Part shown: piece after piece, positions 8,708-16,966 of the stretch
How positions within the stretch are numbered: position 1 is the stretch's first letter
How the letters are laid out: each line of letters opens with the position of its first letter
From: Kordia jejudonensis
GTDB taxonomy: Bacteria > Bacteroidota > Bacteroidia > Flavobacteriales > Flavobacteriaceae
Reading direction: 5' to 3'
NCBI RefSeq assembly: GCF_001005315.1
Contig: NZ_LBMG01000029.1
Location: forward strand, 23,535-87,534
Length of the DNA stretch: 64,000 nt
Position numbers and translations under genes: made by a program
Notes under the pieces: model-generated
What the model was told of the DNA's origin: nothing
What the model saw: only the letters and a program-made list of their open reading frames with translations
Databases searched by the model: none

Positions 8708-9286
8708 TTATTGATTTAATGGTTGTACGATTAATATTCCTGTTCCTGTAATTTCTTTTACTTCAATAACAGTACCTGTTTTTAGGCTTTCTTCAGTATC
8801 AGTCAACGCATCCAACTCGCGCAAAGCACCTTGAATATTGACATGTACTTTTCCTACTTTAGAACGATTGGCTCCAATAGTTAGGTATACTTCTCCAACG
8901 TTTCCGACGGCATTTTCGAGCTTTAACGTTCCGCTACTTACCAATTTATTGATGTAATAGATTAAAGCTCCCATAATGAACATCATGATGAGTCCTGCAA
9001 TGGTAGACACTAAAATTGTTACGCCTTTTCCATATCCTGCGTCCATGCATGAAATTCCTGCCCAACTAAAGATGGTAAAGAATGCTACTAAGTTTTTGAA
9101 GGTGAAAAATTGAAAACCAATTCCTGTATCGCTTTCTATTTCGACATCTACATCACCATCAACACCATCTGCATCGCCTATTAAAAATGTAGTGATGAGA
9201 ATAAATACAAAGATTGTAGATGAAATTCCGGCAATAACCCAATAGAATTTCTCAAAATATGATAATGCTGAAAACCATTCTGTCAT
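8708..9286 (-). CDS. NfeD/YuaF-like membrane protein, flotillin partner
   Basis: 192 residues. Transmembrane segments lie at about 15-37, 65-85 and 90-112. An acidic extracytoplasmic loop (DADGVDGDVDVEIESD) separates the first two. The C-terminal domain of about 70 residues (LENAVGNVGEVYLTI and VIEVKEITGTGILIVQPL) has the OB-fold pattern of NfeD/YuaF proteins. It immediately precedes the flotillin gene and is probably needed for flotillin assembly or membrane fluidity control. The assignment rests on domain pattern and context. Confidence 0.75.
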   Translation of the reverse strand: MTEWFSALSYFEKFYWVIAGISSTIFVFILITTFLIGDADGVDGDVDVEIESDTGIGFQFFTFKNLVAFFTIFSWAGISCMDAGYGKGVTILVSTIAGLIMMFIMGALIYYINKLVSSGTLKLENAVGNVGEVYLTIGANRSKVGKVHVNIQGALRELDALTDTEESLKTGTVIEVKEITGTGILIVQPLNQ

Positions 9287-9323
9287 AGTTCAAAGTTTTA
9301 AGTTGTTAATGTTATACCAAAGT

Positions 9324-10475
9324 TTAGTCACGTGTAAGCAATACTGAAACCGCATTTCCCCCAAATCCAACTGCATTTACCAAAATCTTTTTGAGTTGCT
9401 TTGGTTGATTTTCTTCGTCAAGATAAGGAATAGAAATGAATTTTTGATGTTGCATCATAAGTATTGCGAGTTCGACACTTAACATTCCTGAAGCTCCAAA
9501 TGTGTGACCTATCTTCCATTTATTCGTAGTAAGGTTTGGCATTTTGTTACAAAAAATATTTTTTATTGCATTATATTCAGCTGCGTCACCTTTTATGGTT
9601 CCTGGTGCGTGCATTACAATAGCGTCAATTTCTTCGGGCAAATGATTTCCTAATGCCATGCGCATTGATTTTTCAAAACATTTTCCATCGGCTGAGATCG
9701 ATGTGTTGTGTTCTAAAATTTCTGTTGCATATCCAATACCACTAATTATTGCCAACGCATTTGGTTTTTTTCCTTTTTCTAAACATATTGCGGCTGCGCC
9801 TTCGCCCAGAATCATGGTGTTGCGCTTTTTTTCTAAATCTAACGACAGACATGGATAATCTGCTTCTTTTTTGGCATAAATGTGCAAGGCTTTCATTTGC
9901 GCAATGGTAAAAGGCGTCAGCGGCGCTTCACTTCCACCAATTAAAAAGGTTGCTGTCATGCCCGCTTTTATCCAAGCAACTCCATTGATGAGCGCATGCA
10001 AAGCGGTAGAACAGGTAATGGAATGTGATATTTGTGGTCCATTAGTTTGCAAATCGTGCCCAACCCAAGAAGATATGTTTCCAAGTGTTGTGGTAGGAGA
10101 ACTTAAGGTTTGTGCTTGCTTATTTTCTAAGAAATCTTCATGGTATTTTTCAAATAAACCTGTTGCGCCTCTGGATGAACCTATGTTGATTCCAAAGTTG
10201 CTTTCTGCTGTCCAACCAGCATTTTTTACAGCACTTCTTGCAGCAATTATAGCATATAAAACACTATTGTCTAAATTTTTATATTTTGAATTCGATTTTT
10301 TTAACGCTGCGACTTCTTGTTGTGCATTTTGTGAAAGTGATGCGGTGTATTCGGCATGATTTTCTTTACGAAAGCAATGAGATAAATTTGTATAATTTTC
10401 CCAAATTTCTATAGCTGTACTTCCCAGAGGAGATATTGAGCCCATGCCCGTTATAGAAATACATTCTTGCATCAT
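9324..10475 (-). CDS. Beta-ketoacyl synthase-like protein (KAS I/II type)
   Basis: 383 residues with a thiolase-fold KAS architecture: ITGMGSISPLG at the N-terminus, nucleophile Cys155 in SITCSTALHA, His289 in VMHAPGT, and Lys321/His324 in KWKIGHTFGASG. The Cys-His-His triad is intact. The protein is shorter than FabF (about 410 residues) and divergent. From memory, related KAS genes in flavobacteria often sit among the biotin genes and may help build the pimelate moiety. Here it is alone, about 3 kb beyond bioA, so that role is inference. An alternative is a chain-elongation step for an aryl polyene or other specialised lipid. The start is ambiguous between two adjacent ATGs. Confidence 0.8.
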   Translation of the reverse strand: MMQECISITGMGSISPLGSTAIEIWENYTNLSHCFRKENHAEYTASLSQNAQQEVAALKKSNSKYKNLDNSVLYAIIAARSAVKNAGWTAESNFGINIGSSRGATGLFEKYHEDFLENKQAQTLSSPTTTLGNISSWVGHDLQTNGPQISHSITCSTALHALINGVAWIKAGMTATFLIGGSEAPLTPFTIAQMKALHIYAKKEADYPCLSLDLEKKRNTMILGEGAAAICLEKGKKPNALAIISGIGYATEILEHNTSISADGKCFEKSMRMALGNHLPEEIDAIVMHAPGTIKGDAAEYNAIKNIFCNKMPNLTTNKWKIGHTFGASGMLSVELAILMMQHQKFISIPYLDEENQPKQLKKILVNAVGFGGNAVSVLLTRD

Positions 10476-10540
10476 AGTCGTTTTTATTAAGATTGCTAAT
10501 ATCGTAAGAAATCATATGATTTGCTAACATTTATATGGCA

Positions 10541-10562
10541 GTTTCCAACTATGTTTCCGACT
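10541..10562 (+). promoter_or_regulatory. Direct repeat GTTTCCrACT x2 upstream of TPR-AraC regulator 1
   Basis: GTTTCCAACT and GTTTCCGACT are spaced 12 bp start to start. Their end lies 47 bp before a weak -7-like box (TATTTTTA, 10610-10617), which precedes the regulator ATG by 25 bp. This matches the operator-to-promoter spacing seen at the second regulator locus, but the sequence differs. It is a candidate binding site only. Confidence 0.25.
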
Positions 10563-10641
10563 CGTTTTATATGTTGCAAAAGTTATACATTCGTTTTATA
10601 TTTTTCGAGTATTTTTAGATCCGCTTAATTTTACTATTGCT

Positions 10642-12348
10642 ATGAAAATTCGCTTGTTACCGTTTGTTATGCTATTCCTGCTGACGCCTATTTTGATGTT
10701 GGGAACAAATCAAGATTCGCTTGCTATTTTTAAAGAAAAAAGTCTTTTAGATCAGCACAATTATCTGAAAGAGCATGTAAATTCTTCTCAAAATATTGAA
10801 CCTTATATTGGTGTATTTTTAGAGAAAGCAACAACAGCGAAAGACACAACGTTTATTGCAACTTCTTATTATTTTAAGAATAAGGTGTATCGGAATTCGA
10901 AAATATACACGAAAGCGCATGCAGCTATTGACAACGCTATTGCATTGGCAGAAAGTAGCAAAAAAGATTCATTGCTAGGTTCTTTTTTTTATGCAAAAGG
11001 CGCAACATTTTATATTCAATCAAATTACTCAAAAGCATTGGATTATTATTTGAAAGCGAATGAGATGATGCGCACAACAAATGCTATTGAGAATCAATTA
11101 TCACTTCAATTTGATATTGCTACGATAAAGCTGAAAGCTAGAAAAACCGAAGAAGCTTTTGCTGATTGTAAAAAGATTATTCATGCCTATGATTCTTTAG
11201 TAGCCTTGAAACCTGATTCTCGTTTTTTGAAAGTTCGTCTTATTAAAATGTTGAACAGCATCGCCGATTGGCACACAAAAGAAGGTTTGTACGCCAAAGC
11301 AATTGAGTTGTATACTAAAAGTCTTTTTATAAATGAAACAACTGATTATAGTTTTGGCAAGTGCGCGGCTATTGGCGGCATAGGAAATGTATATACTACG
11401 CAAAAAAAGTACGCGCTCGCGATTGAAAAACTAGACGAAGCCCTGAAAATTCCTAAAACGGATGCCAAATTGAAATTAATTACGCCTTATTTATTATTAG
11501 ACAAAGGAAAATGTTTGTTTGGATTGGGACAGTATGAAGATGCGCTTCAAAGTTTTGAAGAAACCGTTGACATTATTCAAGCTAAGGATTTAAAATTTAT
11601 TGGATTAGACGAAACTTACCAGTTTTTAGCAAAAACACATGTGCAACTTGGCAATCATGAAACCGCAAACGACGTATACAATCAATTTATTGAACGCACC
11701 AATTTGAGTACTGCCAAGCGTTTTGAATTGTATGAAACGATTTTTGAAGGATACGATTTAAAAAATATAGAACATCAGGTTACCAAAGCAAAAGAAGAAT
11801 CTAGTTTGTTTAAAACGTATTTCATTCAAACACTAATAGCAACTTTATTGTTAGCGTTTGTAGCACTTATTCTTTTTGTCCGTTATAGAAAATCACAAAA
11901 ACAGCAGTTGGAAAAGTTTCATCGACTTATTGAAGATTTGAAGACTAAAGAAGTTGAAGATTCTGAAACTATTGCAACAGGATATGTATTATCTGATGAA
12001 AAAGCCACAAAAATTTTGAATGATTTGGCAACGCTTGAAGCAAAGTTATTTTTCTTAGATAAGAAGTACAACTTGACTACATTGGCTAAAAAATGCGGCA
12101 CCAATTCGAGTTATTTGTCTAAAGTGATCAATCAATATAAAGAGAAATCGTTTTCAGAATATATTTCGGATATGCGAATCAATTATGTGTTGAATGCATT
12201 GAAAAATGATAAAAAATTACGTTCATATACCATTCAATCGATTGCAGAAGAAATAGGTTTTAAAAAATCTGAATCGTTTTCAAAGGCTTTTAAAAAGCGA
12301 ACTGGTTTGAATCCTTCTTATTATATTAAAAATCTTGATAATCTGTAA
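10642..12348 (+). CDS. Membrane TPR-AraC family transcriptional regulator 1
   Basis: 568 residues. A signal-like N-terminus (MKIRLLPFVMLFLLTPILML) leads into a long TPR-type helical region (about 30-390; for example YSKALDYYLKANEMMRTTN and GQYEDALQSFEETVDI). One transmembrane segment follows (about 392-415), then a linker and a C-terminal AraC double helix-turn-helix (about 470-568, with CGTNSSYLSKVINQYKEKSF and YTIQSIAEEIGFKKSESFS). The topology suggests a periplasmic sensor with a cytoplasmic DNA-binding domain, a one-component membrane regulator. Two paralogues are encoded at 51038 and 54076. A GG-leader peptide gene follows 109 bp downstream on the same strand, and another faces it. The ligand is unknown. 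Confidence 0.88.
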   Translation: MKIRLLPFVMLFLLTPILMLGTNQDSLAIFKEKSLLDQHNYLKEHVNSSQNIEPYIGVFLEKATTAKDTTFIATSYYFKNKVYRNSKIYTKAHAAIDNAIALAESSKKDSLLGSFFYAKGATFYIQSNYSKALDYYLKANEMMRTTNAIENQLSLQFDIATIKLKARKTEEAFADCKKIIHAYDSLVALKPDSRFLKVRLIKMLNSIADWHTKEGLYAKAIELYTKSLFINETTDYSFGKCAAIGGIGNVYTTQKKYALAIEKLDEALKIPKTDAKLKLITPYLLLDKGKCLFGLGQYEDALQSFEETVDIIQAKDLKFIGLDETYQFLAKTHVQLGNHETANDVYNQFIERTNLSTAKRFELYETIFEGYDLKNIEHQVTKAKEESSLFKTYFIQTLIATLLLAFVALILFVRYRKSQKQQLEKFHRLIEDLKTKEVEDSETIATGYVLSDEKATKILNDLATLEAKLFFLDKKYNLTTLAKKCGTNSSYLSKVINQYKEKSFSEYISDMRINYVLNALKNDKKLRSYTIQSIAEEIGFKKSESFSKAFKKRTGLNPSYYIKNLDNL

Positions 12349-12373
12349 GTTACACTATTCAAAATACTATCTA

Positions 12374-12391
12374 TTTTTATAAAAATCGGTT
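12374..12391 (+). promoter_or_regulatory. Shared palindromic box TTTTTATAAAAATCG upstream of GG-leader peptide
   Basis: TTTTTATAAAAATCGGTT occurs 66 bp before the peptide ATG at 12458. A 17/18 match (TTTTTATAAAAATCGATT, 13020-13037) lies about 100 bp upstream of the opposing peptide gene at 12747-12917. The core TTTTTATAAAAA is self-complementary. It may be a common operator for the peptides of this locus, or an A/T-rich coincidence. Confidence 0.3.
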
Positions 12392-12457
12392 GTATTTCTT
12401 AGTTACACATTTAAATATTGAGTTATTTAGCTAAATAATTCAATAAAAAAAATCGAT

Positions 12458-12664
12458 ATGAAAACTGGTATTCCTAAAAAATTAATGTTAAAAAAAGTAA
12501 CCATTTCAATTCACAAAATTTATGGTGGCGATGATGTTTCACAGAACGATACAACAGATACTACCACGACTGAACTTCCAACATTATCAAGCGCATTTCA
12601 CGATCCGACGGAATCGCAAATAGATCCGAAATTCTTGAGTTTTAATGCAGGAATTTGTGCATAA
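12458..12664 (+). CDS. GG-leader natural-product precursor-like peptide (Thr-rich)
   Basis: 68 residues. The leader MKTGIPKKLMLKKVTISIHK ends in IYGG. This fits the pattern of Bacteroidota GG-motif precursors (basic start, K-L-x-L-x-K, then a Gly-Gly cleavage site). The following 44-residue core has a Thr/Ser-rich stretch (DTTDTTTTELPTLSS) and a single Cys near the end (AGICA). Thr/Ser plus Cys are what lanthionine-forming or related modification would need, but no modifying enzyme is nearby. It lies directly after the TPR-AraC regulator and ends in a shared terminator. Confidence 0.7.
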   Translation: MKTGIPKKLMLKKVTISIHKIYGGDDVSQNDTTDTTTTELPTLSSAFHDPTESQIDPKFLSFNAGICA

Positions 12665-12693
12665 AAAAGTAGTTTTTACAATACTCAATTATT

Positions 12694-12728
12694 AAAAAAC
12701 CAGCGAGATCATTTTCGCTGGTTTTTTT
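12694..12728. terminator. Bidirectional terminator between two convergent peptide genes
   Basis: Arms AAAAAACCAGCGA and TCGCTGGTTTTTT around an 8-base loop. The structure has A and T runs on both sides and sits between the converging genes at 12458 and 12747. Confidence 0.85.
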
Positions 12729-12746
12729 GTAATTTCTTCCTATAGA

Positions 12747-12917
12747 TTACATACATCTACATCGTGAACCATTGTCAGCTGTAGGTGGTGGACAGTGACA
12801 GACATCTCCAATAAATGATAATGTATGCACATCAAAACCTCCTTTTAACTCTTGTTGTTGTAGGTTGGAAACTGCTTTTTTGTTTAGCGATAGATTTTTA
12901 AAATTCTGTTTTTTCAT
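12747..12917 (-). CDS. GG-leader Cys-rich precursor peptide, 56 aa
   Basis: I translated this short gene by hand. The leader MKKQNFKNLSLNKKAVSNLQ continues QQELKGG and is nearly the same as that of the peptide encoded at 56539 (MKKQNFKSLTLNKKSIS). The 29-residue core contains CHC, a PPP turn and CRCM at the C-terminus, four Cys in all. The leader is the standard form of Bacteroidota class I lanthipeptide-like or GG-type precursors. A -7 box TAGTTTTG lies 36 bp upstream, the same octamer as before the peptide genes at 50662 and 53720. It ends in the shared terminator. Confidence 0.8.
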   Translation of the reverse strand: MKKQNFKNLSLNKKAVSNLQQQELKGGFDVHTLSFIGDVCHCPPPTADNGSRCRCM

Positions 12918-12952
12918 GATAAAAATGTTTTTTTTGAATTAATAATTTGATC

Positions 12953-12960
12953 CAAAACTA
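12953..12960 (-). promoter_or_regulatory. -7 element TAGTTTTG for the 56-aa peptide gene
   Basis: Minus-strand TAGTTTTG (TAnnTTTG) is identical to the -7 boxes of two other peptide units (50969-50976 and 54010-54017) and sits at a similar distance from the ATG (30-36 bp). Confidence 0.55.
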
Positions 12961-13111
12961 TCCTGATTTTAAAGCTCTTGCAAGCGTTCCTTTACCACTT
13001 TTATGAAAACAATACCCGTTTTTTATAAAAATCGATTCTTAAAAATCGCCATTGTATCTGTAACTTTTTCTGTATTTTACAACCTATTACGTATACATAA
13101 AAAATAATCTC

Positions 13112-13546
13112 ATGGATGAACACGATATTTTTGAAGAACCTAAAAAAAATTGGTGGCAACGCAATTGGAAATGGTTTGTTCCGACTGGCTGTTTAACGCT
13201 TATTGCCCTTTTTATAATTTCTATCATCACAATGTTTTTTACGGTTACGGCTATGTTGAAAGAATCTGCTCCGTATGTAGATGCGTACGAAACTGCCACA
13301 ACCAATAGGTATGTTATAGAACAATTGGGCGAACCTATTGAGCAATCTGCATTGATTAAAGGACAAATTTCTGTTGTAAATAATAATACAGACGCAAATA
13401 TTCGGATTCCACTAAAAGGATCAAAAGGAGAAGCTTTGCTACATGTTATTGGTTCAAAACGCAATGAACAATGGAAATATAGTAAGATGAAAGTATATTT
13501 TACTGCTAGTAAAGATTCGATAGATTTGTTACGAGAATTGCAGTAA
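13112..13546 (+). CDS. Coa1-like (cytochrome oxidase assembly factor family) membrane protein
   Basis: 144 residues. A basic, Trp-rich N-terminus (KNWWQRNWKWFVPTGC) is followed by one transmembrane helix (about 28-50). The periplasmic domain (YVIEQLGEPIEQSALIKGQI, then KGEALLHVIGSKRNEQWKY) has the Coa1/Tim21-like pattern found in many Bacteroidota small membrane proteins. The family name does not prove a role in oxidase assembly; no cox genes are near. It is a single gene converging on bioA. Confidence 0.75.
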   Translation: MDEHDIFEEPKKNWWQRNWKWFVPTGCLTLIALFIISIITMFFTVTAMLKESAPYVDAYETATTNRYVIEQLGEPIEQSALIKGQISVVNNNTDANIRIPLKGSKGEALLHVIGSKRNEQWKYSKMKVYFTASKDSIDLLRELQ

Positions 13547-13553
13547 ATTGAAT

Positions 13554-14819
13554 TTATAATTCATCCAGCGTTTCTCGAATAGCTTGGTAAATTTTTTGCA
13601 ATTGTGCATCTGTAGTAATGTAAGGCGCTAAAATGTAAATTGTATTTCCTAACGGACGCAAACAAACACCTTTGCTCATGAATGAATTGAATAGTTTGTC
13701 ACGCAGATTTCCATAACGCTCCATTTTTATATTCAAATCTAGTGCATAAATTTGTCCTTGCTGACGTGTATTTCCAACTTTCGGATGTTTTTTGATGATT
13801 GCATCAAATGCTTTGTGAGCTGCTTCAATTCGGCTTAAATTTTCCTGCATTTCATTGGATTGCAACAAGTCAATTCCCGCTATAGCGGCAGTACATGCTA
13901 CAGGATTTCCCGAATACGTATGTCCGTGAAAGAAGCCTTTTTTCATGTCATCTGCATAAAATGCATCATATATTTTTTGACTACAACTCGTAATTGCCAT
14001 CGCCACCATTCCCGCGGATAACGCTTTGGATAAGCAGATAATGTCTGGTTTGGTTTCAATGTACTCAGAAGCAAAGTTTTTACCCGTTTTTCCAAAACCT
14101 GTCATTACTTCGTCTGCAATGGTCACTACATTATATTCTTGGGCAATTTTCAAGATTTCGTTAATATGAGTCGCTTTGTGCATTTGCATTGCTGCCGCGC
14201 CTTGCACCAAAGGTTCATATACAAAAGCGGCAACTTTGTGTTTTGTAATGAGTTGTATGAAAAGAGTTTTTACCTCTTCCAAATTCTCAGCATTCGGAAC
14301 AGGAATTCGCGCTACATCAATAAAAAATTCTTCAAAAGGTCCGTTGTAGACCGATAATCCTGAAACCGACATGGCACCAAAAGTATCGCCGTGAAAACCA
14401 TTTTCCAAAGCAATGATTTTTGTGCGTTTTTCGTTGCGATTGAAGTGATATTGCAACGCCATTTTGATTGCGACATCAATTGCCGTAGAACCATTGTCTG
14501 AAAAGAATAGCTTTTCTTGGTTTTCTGGAAGAATTTTAATGAGTTTTTCCGAAAGTTCTACCGCTGGTTTGTGCGTAAATCCTGTGAACACCACATGATC
14601 CAAGGTTTCCATTTGCTGACGTACTTTGTCAATGATATAATCGTTGCAATGTCCGTACACGCAGGTATACCAAGAAGCAATTCCGTCAATGTATTCATTT
14701 CCTTTTTCATCATATAAAACAGCGCCTTTTGCTTTGGTAATTGCGATGTGATTTGGATGCGATTTGTGCTGTGTTAGCGGATGCCAAAGGTGTTTTTTAT
14801 CTCGTTCTTGTAAATTCAT
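13554..14819 (-). CDS. bioA: Adenosylmethionine-8-amino-7-oxononanoate aminotransferase
   Basis: A 421-residue class III PLP aminotransferase that converts KAPA to DAPA with SAM as amino donor. Landmarks are WHPLTQHKSHPN, GIASWYTCVYGHCN, the PLP-phosphate stretch DNGSTAIDVAIKMA, Asp236 in ADEVMTGFG, and the Schiff-base Lys265 in LSKALSAG. Full length for the family. The ATG overlaps the bioD stop by one base, so translation is probably coupled. It is the last gene of the operon bioF-DUF2007-bioD-bioA. Confidence 0.96.
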   Translation of the reverse strand: MNLQERDKKHLWHPLTQHKSHPNHIAITKAKGAVLYDEKGNEYIDGIASWYTCVYGHCNDYIIDKVRQQMETLDHVVFTGFTHKPAVELSEKLIKILPENQEKLFFSDNGSTAIDVAIKMALQYHFNRNEKRTKIIALENGFHGDTFGAMSVSGLSVYNGPFEEFFIDVARIPVPNAENLEEVKTLFIQLITKHKVAAFVYEPLVQGAAAMQMHKATHINEILKIAQEYNVVTIADEVMTGFGKTGKNFASEYIETKPDIICLSKALSAGMVAMAITSCSQKIYDAFYADDMKKGFFHGHTYSGNPVACTAAIAGIDLLQSNEMQENLSRIEAAHKAFDAIIKKHPKVGNTRQQGQIYALDLNIKMERYGNLRDKLFNSFMSKGVCLRPLGNTIYILAPYITTDAQLQKIYQAIRETLDEL

Positions 14820-15430
14820 TATAGTGCTGATTTGAATAATTCTGCGTATTCACGAATGACATTTGGGTCAAAATATGGTTCTTCTTCAATGCGTCCAATC
14901 ACAGGAACGTTGGTCATTTTTTTGATGATTGCTTCCGTTGTTGGATGTTCGTTTCCACTAAAAATAATTGAAACATTGAATCCTTTTTCTTTGAGTAAAT
15001 TTACCGTTAATAGCGTATGATTGATACTTCCTAAGTAATGACGCGAAACTACAACAACATGATATTCAGGCTTTATAAGGTCTAAAATCGTGTGTTTTTC
15101 ATTTAGTGGAACTAAAACACCGCCAGCGCCTTCGATTACTAAATGATTTTTAGTAGTTGGCTCGTTTATTGCTTTCAGATTGATGGTTAGATTGTCAATT
15201 TCTGCGGAAGCATGCGGACTCATCGGCGTGTTGAGCGCATAACTATTGTTGTGAATTTTTGTATTTGCATTCGAAATGTAACGTTCAATTTTATGACTGT
15301 CTGAATTGTCTAAATCGCCTGCTTGAATCGGCTTCCAATAATCGGCTTCTAGTGCTTCTGTGATGATGGCGGAAGCTACTGTTTTTCCTACTTCCGTAGA
15401 TATTCCTGTGACAAATATTTTTTTCTGCAT
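14819..15430 (-). CDS. bioD: Dethiobiotin synthetase
   Basis: 203 residues, an ATP-dependent ligase that closes the ureido ring of dethiobiotin. The P-loop is TGISTEVGKTVASA. Further BioD motifs are DYWKPIQAGD, VIEGAGGVLVPLN and NHTLLTVNLLKEKGF. It is slightly shorter than the E. coli enzyme but complete. It lies 2 bp after the DUF2007 gene and overlaps bioA by one base. Confidence 0.95.
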   Translation of the reverse strand: MQKKIFVTGISTEVGKTVASAIITEALEADYWKPIQAGDLDNSDSHKIERYISNANTKIHNNSYALNTPMSPHASAEIDNLTINLKAINEPTTKNHLVIEGAGGVLVPLNEKHTILDLIKPEYHVVVVSRHYLGSINHTLLTVNLLKEKGFNVSIIFSGNEHPTTEAIIKKMTNVPVIGRIEEEPYFDPNVIREYAELFKSAL

Positions 15431-15432
15431 TG

Positions 15433-15825
15433 TTATTCAGCTTTCTTATTAAAAATTTCTCCGCACTCGCCACATTGATACCGTGTTGGCTCGAAGAAAG
15501 GAAATAATAGATAGAGTAATTTTTTTCGCGGTGGTGCAATTAATACACGGTTTTCTTGACATTTTGGACAAATGATTCGATTGCCTTTTCGGTCTACTTC
15601 GTATTCGCGAAGTTCATTGTATAGCGCAATTGCTGCTTCTTTATCTCTAACATGGACTTGCAATTTTACACCGCCAATAGCATGACTGATTAACGGATCG
15701 GCATCCAATGTGTGTTCGTCTTTTAGGAATACTTCAATACCTTGCGATTCAAACTTTCCTTTCATGACTTGGGCTTCTGCCGTGTAATCGAAAGCGGCTA
15801 TGGTGTGAAAATCGTTTTTCATCAT
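15433..15825 (-). CDS. DUF2007 protein with C-terminal zinc ribbon
   Basis: 130 residues. The N-terminal 70 residues (TIAAFDYTAEAQVMKGKFES and KLQVHVRDKEAAIALYNEL) match DUF2007, a PII/ACT-like small domain often called putative signal-transducing protein. The C-terminus has two Cys pairs (CPKC ... CGEC), a likely zinc ribbon, separated by a hydrophobic stretch LLYLLFPFFEP. It is inserted between bioF and bioD with gaps of 1-2 bp, so it is translated with the biotin genes. Whether it acts in biotin metabolism is unknown. Confidence 0.8.
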   Translation of the reverse strand: MMKNDFHTIAAFDYTAEAQVMKGKFESQGIEVFLKDEHTLDADPLISHAIGGVKLQVHVRDKEAAIALYNELREYEVDRKGNRIICPKCQENRVLIAPPRKKLLYLLFPFFEPTRYQCGECGEIFNKKAE

Positions 15826-15826
15826 A

Positions 15827-16966
15827 TTATTTATAGTATAAACTTGTGAGTGTGTGGATCATTTCTTTGATTTCTTTGGTTGAATTGTACGAATGTAAAC
15901 AAAATCGCAAACGTTCTTTTCCTGCTGGAACTGTTGGCGATATTATTGGTTTTACATCAAATCCTTTTGCCCGCAATGCTGCTGCTGCTTTTATTACGTT
16001 TTCATTTCCAGCAATGATATAACAGTGAATTGCAGAATCGCTGGGAATAAATTTTAACATTGTTGTTGCTTGCTTGAAGGTGAAAATTCGAAGTTTTAAG
16101 CGTTTTACCTCTATACTATCCGCAAGTTGATCGTATGCTGTTTTGATGGTTGCGACGGCATGTGGCGACAATCCTGTAGTATAGATAAAGCTTCTGGCAA
16201 AGTTGATTAGGTACGTTTTTAATTCGTTACTTCCTAAAATTGCTGCTCCATGACAACCTAATGCTTTTCCAAATGTATAGATTCTGGCAAAGACTTCTTT
16301 TTCTAGCCTTAAGTGTTGTAATAAACCTTCTCCATCATCGCCAAAAACGCCTAATGCATGCGCTTCATCTACAATGAGGTGGCAATTTTTTTTGTTACAA
16401 ATCTCAATCATTTTTACCAAGTTTGGCGAATCTCCATCCATGGAAAATACTGATTCTGTAACAATGTAAAGTTGCTGAGTATCTTCAAGTTGGTTTGAAA
16501 TGTTGCTTATTTTTTTGGCTACATCTTCTATATCATTGTGTTTGAATTTGTACGATTTGGCAGTACTCATACGAATTCCATCACGAATAGATGCATGAAT
16601 GTATTCATCATATAATATTACGTCGCCACGCAATGGCACAGCCGAAAAGAAGCCAATATTAGCGTCGTAACCTGAATTGAATAGCAATGCTGCTTCACTG
16701 TTGTGAAATGCACAGATTTGCGCTTCTACTTCTTCGTATAGTTCAGAGTTACCCGAAAGTAAACGTGAACCAGTGGCGCCATTTTGTTTTAGATTTCTAT
16801 CTGTTAACAGTTGATGTGTTTTATTAAAAATAGATTCGGACTTTCCAAAACCCAAGTAATCATTGGAAGAAAAATCAATTGCTTTTTTTTCTGTTGAAAG
16901 TATACGCAGTGTCTTGTTTTGAATGCGTTCTTGAAGTTTACTTTGTAATTTTTCAGGTAGTTTCAT
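15827..16966 (-). CDS. bioF: 8-amino-7-oxononanoate synthase
   Basis: A 379-residue alpha-oxoamine synthase using PLP to join L-alanine and pimeloyl-ACP/CoA. Motifs seen: NDYLGFG, NGATGSRLLSGNSELYEEVE, the PLP-contacting DEAHALGVFG (200-209) and the internal-aldimine Lys234 in TFGKALGCHG. The family also includes KBL and serine palmitoyltransferase, but the biotin neighbours decide the call. Its start overlaps the upstream PH-like membrane gene by 4 bp. Confidence 0.93.
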   Translation of the reverse strand: MKLPEKLQSKLQERIQNKTLRILSTEKKAIDFSSNDYLGFGKSESIFNKTHQLLTDRNLKQNGATGSRLLSGNSELYEEVEAQICAFHNSEAALLFNSGYDANIGFFSAVPLRGDVILYDEYIHASIRDGIRMSTAKSYKFKHNDIEDVAKKISNISNQLEDTQQLYIVTESVFSMDGDSPNLVKMIEICNKKNCHLIVDEAHALGVFGDDGEGLLQHLRLEKEVFARIYTFGKALGCHGAAILGSNELKTYLINFARSFIYTTGLSPHAVATIKTAYDQLADSIEVKRLKLRIFTFKQATTMLKFIPSDSAIHCYIIAGNENVIKAAAALRAKGFDVKPIISPTVPAGKERLRFCLHSYNSTKEIKEMIHTLTSLYYK

